From Alphaproteobacteria bacterium (lineage in GTDB: Bacteria > Pseudomonadota > Alphaproteobacteria > UBA3830): a stretch of DNA of 7,387 bases. This document shows positions 1-5,393 of this stretch, one piece after another. Positions within the stretch are counted from its first letter, which is position 1. Each line of letters opens with the position of its first letter. Both the position numbers and the translations under genes were made by a program. The DNA lies in the NCBI GenBank assembly GCA_025998775.1, contig BNWK01000064.1, forward strand, positions 1 to 7,387, written 5' to 3'. The notes under the pieces are model-generated. The model did not search any database. It was not told where the DNA came from and saw only the letters and a list, made by a program, of their open reading frames with translations.

Positions 1-145
1 CAATGGCGAAGACGAACAGCTTGCGTTATAAAGGAGTCTCTATAAAAAAACTAAGAAAAATGGCTGGCTGGAATGACTCAGTACTTGCTGATGTTCTTGC
101 GCAAATTTTTTCATGAGGCCGCCCTGGATTGCGATAAGCCCTATC
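1..145. other. Left-edge stretch with no assignable gene
   Basis: No gene can be assigned here. On the plus strand a frame open from the window edge ends at a TGA at 114-116; read from the ATG at position 3 it would give 37 residues that match nothing I recognise. On the minus strand a frame starting at the ATG at 112-114 stays open to the window edge. Its upstream codons read KIGLIAIQGG, loosely like the start of a glutaminase-type protein, but a stop lies just before them and no family motif follows. Either frame could be the end of a neighbouring gene. The sequence beyond the left edge is needed to decide. Confidence 0.3.
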
Positions 146-177
146 TTTTAAATTAATAAAAAAAGTGTTAATATAAC
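146..177 (+). promoter_or_regulatory. Putative promoter of the carD-MFS operon
   Basis: A TATAAC hexamer at 172-177, close to the sigma-70 -10 consensus, lies 30 bases before the carD start codon in an AT-rich stretch. The -35 side is weak: only the TTTTAA-like sequence near 146-151 is available, and the spacing is longer than ideal. Weak -35 elements are common at alphaproteobacterial promoters. This is inferred from sequence only. Confidence 0.35.
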
Positions 178-201
178 CGACAATGAATTTAGGAGAAAAA
201 G

Positions 202-693
202 ATGGAAAGCGAAGAATTTGAGGAAGGGCAGTTTGTTGTGTATCCCGCTCACGGTGTTGGCGTTATAAAGGGAATAGAAACGCAAAACATTTCCGGTTCA
301 GAGTTGAAAGTTATGGTCATTTCTTTCGATAAGGACAAGATGGTGGTTCGTCTGCCTATAAACAAGTATACGGCCAAGAAGGTTCGGAAATTGTGTACCC
401 ATGATGAAATGACGGCGGCTATCGATTGTCTGCGTGCTCCCACAAAAGCTAAGAAAACAATGTGGAGCCGCCGCGCTCAGGAATATGAATCGAAAATTAA
501 TTCCGGCGATCCCATCTCCATAGCGCAGGTCGTAAGAGATCTGCATAGGTCTGCTTCCCAGCCGGAACATTCATACAGCGAGCGTCAGATATATCAGGAA
601 GCTCTTTGCCGGCTAATGAGAGAGTATGCCGCAGTGGAGCACATCGACGAAGATCAGGCCATGAAAAACCTAGAGAAGGTTTTGGCTGCCTGA
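202..693 (+). CDS. carD: CarD family transcriptional regulator
   Basis: This is a CarD-type regulator of 163 residues. Members bind the beta subunit of RNA polymerase and the upstream edge of the melted promoter, and so change the stability of open complexes. The N-terminal RNA-polymerase-interaction domain (about 8-65) opens with the family signature GQFVVYPAHGVGVIKGIE at 9-26. A helical DNA-binding domain follows (about 70-160). The stretch MWSRRAQEYESKINSGD (87-103) matches the conserved segment whose tryptophan, here W88, wedges into the minor groove in mycobacterial CarD. The length is normal for alphaproteobacterial CarD. The start is supported by an AGGAG ribosome binding site at 191-195, six bases upstream. 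The stop overlaps the next start codon (TGATG), so the downstream permease is probably translated by coupling. Confidence 0.95.
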   Translation: MESEEFEEGQFVVYPAHGVGVIKGIETQNISGSELKVMVISFDKDKMVVRLPINKYTAKKVRKLCTHDEMTAAIDCLRAPTKAKKTMWSRRAQEYESKINSGDPISIAQVVRDLHRSASQPEHSYSERQIYQEALCRLMREYAAVEHIDEDQAMKNLEKVLAA

Positions 694-1964
694 TGGCTTT
701 TTCCGCACTTCGCGGTAGAATACCAAAAAGAATCCTGCCGGTGGCATTCTATGGTTTTCTTCTGAGTGTTTCTACCCAGATGCTGTACTCGCATTTGGCT
801 TTATTTCTGAAGTTCAATCTTAATGCAACGGAATCCCAAATAGGGGGGATCGATGGATTCGTCGAATTTCTGTCCTATATAGTTCGGATATTTCCGGGGA
901 TGATTAGCGATTGCATATGTAATAGAAAACTTTTTCTGATGATTGGATGTGCCATTGTCTGTCTCATAAAACCTGTTTTTTCGTTTGCAAGTTCAGTGGC
1001 AGGAGTTTTTGCTGCGGAGATATTGGAACGGGTAGGAACCGGTATTCAGGCAAGTCCGCGGGACGCGCTTCTGGCAGATCTGAGTGAAAAAAATAAACTT
1101 GGAGAATCGTTTGGATTTGCAAAATCAATGAAAACCATGGGAGCGCTTGTAGGAGCGCCAATTGCTCTGGCTATTATGTATTTCTCCAATGGAAATTACG
1201 CACTTCTTTTTTCTTTGGCTTCGATTCCGGCATTGATCGCTTTCTTCTTCCTTGTGGTTGCACCACTGGCGTTTACTGCTTCGTTTCCTGTTGAAATGTA
1301 TGCGAGATGTAATTTCAATGCTGAAACTGCTTCAGTAGGAGAAAGCGGGTCCAGCGGCACGCTGGCGGCATACATTTCAAGCTGCGGCGAAGCCATTAAT
1401 GCCAGTGGTGCAACCACCGTGATGGTGGTGATGATATTTGCATTTTTTTGTGAATTGGGACATTTCGGAGAGGCGCTCATGACTCTAAGAGCTAGCAAGA
1501 TCGTTTCTCCTTCTTTTGCCGGTATAACATCTGCTTTTATGGGAATAGGCCAGATAACCTTCTTATATCCAATTGGAGTGCTATCAGATAGATTCGGAAA
1601 GCTCTTCCTAATAAGAATTTGTCTTTTTTTTGCAGGCGTATTTTATGCTTTGATTGCAACTTTAAATAATGGTTTCCTTTTTTTCGTCTCGGTTGTAGTG
1701 TTGTGCGGGCAACACGCCTCAATTCAGGCGATTTTTCTATCTGTGATAAGTGAGCATGTAAGTCCGAGATTGCGTGGAACAGCCATAGGGATATTCTATT
1801 GCGTCATCGGACTATCCTACATGCTATCTTCTGAAATTTGTGGATTAATCTGCGAATATTTCGGATATGAAACGGCGTTTTTGTATAGTTCGACGGTGTG
1901 CATGTTATGTTTATTTGTTGGTTTTTCGAAAAGATTATGTGGAAATTTTGTACAATCAAAATAG
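693..1964 (+). CDS. MFS transporter with a palindromic insert between TM6 and TM7
   Basis: This is a 423-residue inner-membrane permease of the major facilitator superfamily. The cytoplasmic-loop signature ERVGTGIQASPRDALLADLS (112-131) resembles the R-GKGIRT-PRDALIADS motif of a widespread bacterial MFS group of mostly unknown substrate. A second typical loop, GVLSDRFGK, lies at 295-303. About twelve hydrophobic segments can be traced: six end near residue 188 and six start near 243. Residues 188-242, in the central loop, come from a palindromic DNA segment listed separately; they are richer in small polar residues and GC than the rest. The start at 693 is chosen because it overlaps the carD stop (TGATG). 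A longer frame from 606 would lie inside carD and adds a polar extension lacking membrane character. No strong ribosome binding site is present, which fits coupling. The substrate is unknown. Confidence 0.9.
   Translation: MAFSALRGRIPKRILPVAFYGFLLSVSTQMLYSHLALFLKFNLNATESQIGGIDGFVEFLSYIVRIFPGMISDCICNRKLFLMIGCAIVCLIKPVFSFASSVAGVFAAEILERVGTGIQASPRDALLADLSEKNKLGESFGFAKSMKTMGALVGAPIALAIMYFSNGNYALLFSLASIPALIAFFFLVVAPLAFTASFPVEMYARCNFNAETASVGESGSSGTLAAYISSCGEAINASGATTVMVVMIFAFFCELGHFGEALMTLRASKIVSPSFAGITSAFMGIGQITFLYPIGVLSDRFGKLFLIRICLFFAGVFYALIATLNNGFLFFVSVVVLCGQHASIQAIFLSVISEHVSPRLRGTAIGIFYCVIGLSYMLSSEICGLICEYFGYETAFLYSSTVCMLCLFVGFSKRLCGNFVQSK
1254..1417. repeat. In-frame palindromic repeat inside the MFS gene
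   Basis: Two arms of about 50 bases, 1254-1303 and 1368-1417, are imperfect inverted copies with about 40 of 50 positions matching. The outer 17 bases (GTGGTTGCACCACTGGC and its complement) are perfect, and so are the inner 13 (TTGAAATGTATGC). The 64-base centre holds two more hairpins: CTGAA/TTCAG at 1321-1335 and CCAGCG-GCA-CGCTGG at 1351-1365. Both strands are open in the frame used here. The minus strand reads VVAPLALMAS and LEMYA where the plus strand reads VVAPLAFTAS and VEMYA. The segment lies in the loop between TM6 and TM7, where an insert is tolerated. This resembles the in-frame palindromic elements known in Rickettsia and Wolbachia. Membership of a genome-wide family is inferred from related motifs elsewhere in this window. 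Confidence 0.8.
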
Positions 1965-2014
1965 CGTAAAATATTCTCGATATACCTATTGCAGATTGCT
2001 CAAATTTTTAGTAA

Positions 2015-2043
2015 AACCGTAAATGGAATATATATCTACGGTT
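2015..2043 (+). terminator. Hairpin after the MFS gene, possible terminator or operator
   Basis: A perfect 7-bp inverted repeat, AACCGTA (2015-2021) and TACGGTT (2037-2043), with a 15-base AT-rich loop begins 50 bases after the MFS stop. A T-rich stretch follows at 2048-2059, but it is interrupted and starts several bases after the stem. It could end the carD-MFS transcript weakly, or act as a binding site for the regulator encoded downstream. Confidence 0.35.
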
Positions 2044-2075
2044 GATGTTTATTATTTTTCAGTTGAAAACATCAA
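2042..2075. promoter_or_regulatory. 9-bp inverted repeat upstream of the XRE gene
   Basis: TTGATGTTT (2042-2050) and AAACATCAA (2067-2075) are perfect inverted copies separated by 16 bases. The left arm overlaps the preceding hairpin by two bases, so the two structures are mutually exclusive in RNA. No T-tract follows, which argues against a plus-strand terminator. Its place between the operon end and a regulator gene suggests an operator or a leader RNA structure. This is inference. Confidence 0.35.
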
Positions 2076-2104
2076 AAAAAAATATAGATATATTTCTGTG
2101 TTTA

Positions 2105-2179
2105 ATGCTTCATGTTTTCATGATAGCCTATAAATGTAGGTTTTTGTGTCTTCATGTCATGTTTTTACGTGTGAAGCAT
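2105..2179. promoter_or_regulatory. Promoter/operator region of the XRE gene
   Basis: Inverted copies of ATGCTTCA lie at 2105-2112 and, as TGAAGCAT, at 2172-2179, and a further CTTCATG lies at 2150-2156. Between them is a TATAAA hexamer (2129-2134) that could serve as a -10 box about 75 bases before the chosen start codon. XRE regulators often bind such sites in their own promoter, so autoregulation is plausible but unproven. The frame of the regulator stays open through here, but its translation, rich in Cys, Phe and Leu, is unlike the domain that follows, so I treat this stretch as noncoding. Confidence 0.35.
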
Positions 2180-2197
2180 GTGTTGTTTTGGTTTTTT

Positions 2198-2203
2198 GAT
2201 AGG
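2198..2203 (+). promoter_or_regulatory. Ribosome binding site that sets the XRE start
   Basis: GATAGG lies six bases before the ATG at 2210. No comparable sequence precedes the ATG at 2042 or the one at 2237. It is a modest match to the Shine-Dalgarno consensus but the best available for this gene. Confidence 0.4.
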
Positions 2204-2209
2204 TTTATT

Positions 2210-2629
2210 ATGTCCTCTGATTATGGCGTTGATAAAATGAAAAATTCGTCTAAAGATTTAGATGTTTATATAGGAAGTAAGATAAAGTTTCGAAGGTCTA
2301 TGCTGAGCATAAGTCAAGATAAGCTTGGTTCTCATCTTGGTGTAACATTTCAGCAAATTCAGAAATATGAGAAGGGTAGCAATCGTGTCAGTGCTAGTAT
2401 GCTGTATCATATTGCTGATTTTCTCGATGTAAACATAGCGTATTTTACGGATGGTTTTGAAAATGCTACCAAGGCGTTGCATGAAGATAGCTCTAATGCG
2501 TATGACGTTGATGTGAGTAAGAAAAAAGAGTCGATAGATCTTCTGAAAGCATATTACAAGATTACTAATCCAGTTGTAAGAAGGAAGGTCTTGGATCTCG
2601 TGAAGGCTTTTCCTACTACGATGGAGTAG
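2210..2629 (+). CDS. XRE-family helix-turn-helix transcriptional regulator
   Basis: This is a DNA-binding regulator of 139 residues from the chosen start. The HTH_3 domain covers about 18-77. Its core, SQDKLGSHLGVTFQQIQK (35-52), followed by YEKGSNRVSASML (53-65), is characteristic of a compact XRE group widespread in Alphaproteobacteria. The C-terminal part (about 84-139) is a polar linker followed by a helical region (IDLLKAYYKI, VRRKVLDLVKAF) that in relatives is often assigned to dimerisation. The frame is open back to 2042, but the extra 56 residues are low in charge and unlike the family, so the ATG at 2210 is preferred; 2237 is an alternative. It is transcribed alone, with inverted repeats upstream that may be its own operator. 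Its targets cannot be told from the sequence. Confidence 0.88.
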   Translation: MSSDYGVDKMKNSSKDLDVYIGSKIKFRRSMLSISQDKLGSHLGVTFQQIQKYEKGSNRVSASMLYHIADFLDVNIAYFTDGFENATKALHEDSSNAYDVDVSKKKESIDLLKAYYKITNPVVRRKVLDLVKAFPTTME

Positions 2630-2682
2630 CGCTCTTACAGCGTGAGCGGTGGTTGTACCGCTAGCGCCAGCGTAACGCTGGC
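2630..2682. repeat. Cluster of three GC-rich hairpins after the XRE gene
   Basis: Starting right at the XRE stop, three inverted repeats follow one another: CGCTC/GAGCG (2630-2634, 2644-2648), AGCGGT/ACCGCT (2645-2650, 2657-2662) and GCCAGCG-TAA-CGCTGGC (2666-2682). The first two overlap and would compete. The middle one contains GTGGTTGTACCGC (2649-2661), close to the end of the palindrome in the MFS gene. The third has the same CCAGCG/CGCTGG stem as the centre of that palindrome. The cluster is clearly more GC-rich than its surroundings. It may help end transcription of the XRE gene, but no T-tract directly follows (the nearest, TTCTTTTT, is about 15 bases on). Confidence 0.6.
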
Positions 2683-2747
2683 CCCAGTTGATAAAATTCT
2701 TTTTCCCGCGGAAAAGTCCAAAATATCGTGCTCACATTTAATGATCT

Positions 2748-2764
2748 CCCGGCTTTGTGCCGGG
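2748..2764. other. Isolated 6-bp GC hairpin
   Basis: CCCGGC and GCCGGG flank the five-base loop TTTGT. A run of seven Ts begins only 12 bases after the stem, too far for a standard intrinsic terminator on the plus strand, and no T-run follows on the minus strand. It may be a remnant of a terminator or of a mobile element. The rest of the 2683-3025 spacer shows only the transposase fragment and AT-rich sequence. Confidence 0.4.
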
Positions 2765-2873
2765 GCATTATGACTATTTTTTTGTTTTTGAGCTTGCTTT
2801 TTCTTTCAAAAACGCGAACAATGGATTGGCTAACCATTTGAAAGATAAGAGTAATAGCAGGTTGCGAAAAAGA

Positions 2874-2951
2874 TCAATTATGCAGCGGTCTCTTTAATTC
2901 TTTGTAAAAATCATCAACAAAGCAGAACAATTCGGCAATGTCATGTCTCAT
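2874..2951 (-). pseudogene. Decayed N-terminus of an IS982-like transposase
   Basis: The minus strand from the ATG at 2951 encodes a 25-residue peptide, beginning MRHDIAELFCFVDDFYKEL, and then meets a TGA. The LFC-VDDF pattern matches the first residues of IS982-family transposases. Past the stop the same frame stays open to about 2661, but it does not show the expected Ser-Glu-containing segment or catalytic residues clearly. The rest of the roughly 280-residue protein is missing, since the XRE gene occupies the space downstream. An AAGAAGG sequence precedes the start. I read this as a dead insertion-sequence fragment. The assignment rests on one short motif, so a chance match cannot be excluded. 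Confidence 0.5.
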
Positions 2952-3025
2952 GGCTAAAAACCTTCTTAATTTAGTTCAAGTAGACTTTAGTCTTCTTTCC
3001 TTCGTTTTTAAAAATTAATAATTCA

Positions 3026-3077
3026 TTGTTTATATAAAAAAGCTATATATTTTTTGCGATTGTTACATTATGATAAT
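3026..3077 (+). promoter_or_regulatory. AT-rich promoter region of the exported protein gene
   Basis: The stretch upstream of 3117 is very AT-rich and offers several -10-like hexamers (TATATT at 3046-3051, TATGAT at 3069-3074, GATAAT at 3072-3077) and -35-like TTGTTT (3026-3031) and TTGCGA (3054-3059). None is paired at the ideal 16-18 base spacing, so the exact promoter cannot be fixed. Confidence 0.25.
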
Positions 3078-3104
3078 ACAACAATTTATTAATTTCTTAA
3101 TAAT

Positions 3105-3110
3105 GGAGAG
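3105..3110 (+). promoter_or_regulatory. Ribosome binding site supporting a GTG start
   Basis: GGAGAG lies six bases before the GTG at 3117. This is a good match and spacing, and it makes the GTG the convincing start. It is followed directly by a Lys-Lys and hydrophobic stretch typical of a signal peptide. Confidence 0.65.
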
Positions 3111-3116
3111 TTAAAA

Positions 3117-5033
3117 GTGAAAAAAGTTATAGTTGTTCTTGGTGTGATTGGAGCGATAGCGTTGCCATCGGTGAACGCTATGAAAGAAAAAAGAGCTGAT
3201 AATCAGTCTATTAAAGCCGCAAACATCGTTATTCCTTTGAACTATGAATATGAAGTTCAAAACGGTCTCATTGGATTGAATCGTGATGTATTGTTACGAT
3301 TGATGCTGAAGCTAGGGCCGGATAAACTCAAAAACGTGATTGGTATGGCTGTAGAGATTTACTTCTGGAAAAGCCACGATTTCTTCCAGGGGGATTGCAA
3401 AAAAGAGATATTTGCCAATTTGATGAAAGCTGGAATATCGCAATATCTGCAGAAATGGCCTGCCCACACGTTGGAAGTAATGGGATCACTACATTCGTTA
3501 ACCTATAAAAACTTCTCCCCTGAAGATAATCCTTTTAAAGAAGGAAGCACTGTTTCAAAGCTGCTTGTAGTTTCGAACGGCGCTAAAATGGTAGATAACA
3601 CGAGAGCATTTTGGCTTTCTTTCCTTAATAGTACTTTTGCTAGACCGTATACATATGGTGTATTATGCGTACTTTTTCCTATGATACCTAAGAATTACTA
3701 CAGAGAGCTTTTGCAGCTTATTATTAAAGCTAATGCAACACTAAAACTAGATGAAAAACGTAAAGCTGAATACAACGCAATCGGCTCAATAGCCGACCTT
3801 GTCGCTGGAGACTACTTCAAAAATGCGTACGACCCCTATCTTAGCGTTGAAATGGCGCATTTTTTTCGCGTGAACTTTGATCTATTTAAAGAAACTTTTC
3901 GAAAAATTTTGGATTTGGATTCACCATCTCCATTCAGCTATCAATACGTACTTCAACAACTTTTATATGTTTGCGCTGATGATGAGGACATGTTGCGGAA
4001 AGTTGTCGAAATTTTGCTCAGCGAACACGAAAGAGGCTCAATATTTTGTTTGACCACTGATACAGATATGGTACCAAAGCTTTCGACGCCTGTTCCATCT
4101 GAAGATCGCCGCATTATACTTCCTGATGTTATGTCTTTTTTGTGTGCGCATGATAATCTACTCTCTAGCGTGTTAGAAAAAATTGACTCGGATAATCTAA
4201 GTCGGTTTTTGAAATTTTTTGCCGATAAGGGAATTGGAAATGATACCAAACCGTTCTTGAAAGTTGTGGAACATTTTATTAAACACAGTATGATGATCGT
4301 CATGCTTCCGGAAAAAGTCACGAATCATTTATGCACGCGTTCTGATAATCTATTTGAGACTGTGGTCGAGATGCTGTACCAAAGATATAAAAAATACCAC
4401 GTCATCCAATTCAATTGGCTTTTAGATCATATTATAAAACTACCAACGGTAAGTCGAGAGAGGCTCGAGCTGGCTGTCAAATTAGCAACTGAACATAATA
4501 CGATTTCAACGCGCGGAGTGAATTTTCTATGCAATACGGACAATGCTGCGCTACTTGACTTAGTGCTTCCAAAGGCGTACCCTAAATGCCTCGAGCAGCT
4601 TTTGAAAGCGCTGGATTCTTGCAGGTTACCTAAAATTATAAAGAAAATCGCAGACAAGGATGTTACCATGAAATTTTTATCTCATACTGCTGACGATGCC
4701 TTATTTGACCAAGTGGTAGAGGAGGCAAAAAAAGAAAAAAATACTGTTTTTCTCAGTAATCTTTTAAACTTTACTGTAGATTACGATATGCCGGTTGTTG
4801 AACGTTGCTATAGGTTGGCCAAACGTTTTCCTGAGTTTGGCGTACCTGTTCCGAGTTATGCTTTGACCTTTATATGCAGCCAAGCTGTTTGTTCAGACTT
4901 ACCAGGATATCTTGCTGCAGTCGCCGCGCTGAAGTTTTTGGCAAATAGTGATGAGGCGCCAAGCTATTATGCTAACGCAACGCCAGATACGAAGCCAATC
5001 CTCGTGAAGCACGGTTTTCGAAAAAAAGACTGA
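3117..5033 (+). CDS. Exported helical-repeat protein of unknown function
   Basis: I do not recognise this 638-residue protein. It begins with a clear Sec signal peptide: a Lys-Lys start, a hydrophobic core (residues 4-17) and a likely signal peptidase I site after V-N-A at 19-21. No lipobox cysteine and no later membrane segment are seen, so the mature protein should be periplasmic or secreted. The remainder looks mostly alpha-helical. From about residue 281 a degenerate unit recurs, anchored by LLYVCADDEDML (282-293), FLCAHDNLL (341-349), HLCTRSDNLF (404-413), FLCNTDNAALL (470-480), FLSHTADDALF (520-530) and FICSQAVCSDL (585-595), with 50 to 66 residues between anchors. This suggests an alpha-solenoid scaffold. 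The gene starts with GTG, has a good ribosome binding site and stands alone between long spacers. A role in host interaction is conceivable in a symbiont but is not shown by the sequence. Confidence 0.85.
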   Translation: MKKVIVVLGVIGAIALPSVNAMKEKRADNQSIKAANIVIPLNYEYEVQNGLIGLNRDVLLRLMLKLGPDKLKNVIGMAVEIYFWKSHDFFQGDCKKEIFANLMKAGISQYLQKWPAHTLEVMGSLHSLTYKNFSPEDNPFKEGSTVSKLLVVSNGAKMVDNTRAFWLSFLNSTFARPYTYGVLCVLFPMIPKNYYRELLQLIIKANATLKLDEKRKAEYNAIGSIADLVAGDYFKNAYDPYLSVEMAHFFRVNFDLFKETFRKILDLDSPSPFSYQYVLQQLLYVCADDEDMLRKVVEILLSEHERGSIFCLTTDTDMVPKLSTPVPSEDRRIILPDVMSFLCAHDNLLSSVLEKIDSDNLSRFLKFFADKGIGNDTKPFLKVVEHFIKHSMMIVMLPEKVTNHLCTRSDNLFETVVEMLYQRYKKYHVIQFNWLLDHIIKLPTVSRERLELAVKLATEHNTISTRGVNFLCNTDNAALLDLVLPKAYPKCLEQLLKALDSCRLPKIIKKIADKDVTMKFLSHTADDALFDQVVEEAKKEKNTVFLSNLLNFTVDYDMPVVERCYRLAKRFPEFGVPVPSYALTFICSQAVCSDLPGYLAAVAALKFLANSDEAPSYYANATPDTKPILVKHGFRKKD

Positions 5034-5125
5034 AAATAATTTGTGGAAAGGTTGGGAACTATTCAGGGCTTTTCAGTTCTCGACAAGTAACACTCGATTG
5101 AATTTTTGTTTTTCTGGATTTTTAC

Positions 5126-5137
5126 GCCCCTTCGGGC
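5126..5137. other. Small GC hairpin inside the 17-bp inverted-repeat segment
   Basis: GCCC (5126-5129) and GGGC (5134-5137) enclose the loop CTTC. No T-tract follows on either strand, so it is not a standard terminator. Confidence 0.35.
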
Positions 5138-5144
5138 CTCTGAA

Positions 5145-5184
5145 GTGGTTGCACCGCAGGCATTTTCTTAAGTAATGCCGGTGC
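5145..5184. repeat. Dispersed hairpin motif copy with a bulged stem
   Basis: GTGGTTGCACCGC at 5145-5157 is 12 of 13 identical to the outer end of the palindrome in the MFS gene, and the similarity continues through GGCATT. The same bases form a bulged hairpin: GCACC plus GGCATT (5151-5155, 5159-5164) pair with AATGCC plus GGTGC (5174-5184) around a nine-base loop, leaving GCA bulged. It lies within the segment bounded by the 17-bp inverted repeats. A GC-rich tail follows to about 5200. Confidence 0.5.
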
Positions 5185-5393
5185 GGCACGCACCGACGCA
5201 GAGATCCAGCAGAATAAAGTCCATATTCTTAATTTAATTGGGTACGGATATTTTTCTCAGGTTTCAATGTTGCTATAGAAGAACTGAAAAGCCCTGCTTG
5301 CGATGCAACCATTGGCGATGGAATCACATTATTTTTGAAGTACCCTATTGTAAAAAAAAATAAAGATATTATCTATAAGTCATGTACTACTAA

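Larger units (their letters stand above)
5064..5296. repeat. 233-base segment bounded by perfect 17-bp inverted repeats
   Basis: CAGGGCTTTTCAGTTCT at 5064-5080 recurs as its exact reverse complement at 5280-5296. The segment between has no credible gene and contains smaller hairpins. The size and ends resemble a non-autonomous transposable element or an internally deleted insertion sequence. No target-site duplication is evident at the borders (ATT on the left, CTT on the right), and no transposase remnant is recognisable inside. Alternatively the arms could form a long-range stem in an RNA, or be a decayed duplication. The rest of the 5034-5393 spacer shows no gene. Confidence 0.55.

Noticed and set aside
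606..692. Longer start for the MFS gene inside carD
   Set aside because: The 29 extra residues are a polar, Arg-rich read-through of carD in another frame. The TGATG overlap start gives a normal MFS N-terminus.
1196..1498. 100-residue open frame on the minus strand inside the MFS gene
   Set aside because: It is open only because the palindromic insert reads similarly on both strands. Outside the insert it is the antisense of membrane segments and has no protein features.
2042..2209. 56-residue N-terminal extension of the XRE protein
   Set aside because: The composition (many Cys, Phe, Leu and His) is unlike the family, inverted repeats occupy the DNA, and a better ribosome binding site precedes the ATG at 2210.
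2630..3116. Possible CRISPR array, tRNA or housekeeping RNA in the long spacer
   Set aside because: The repeats are unequal hairpins without regular spacers, and no tRNA T-loop signature or known RNA core is visible.
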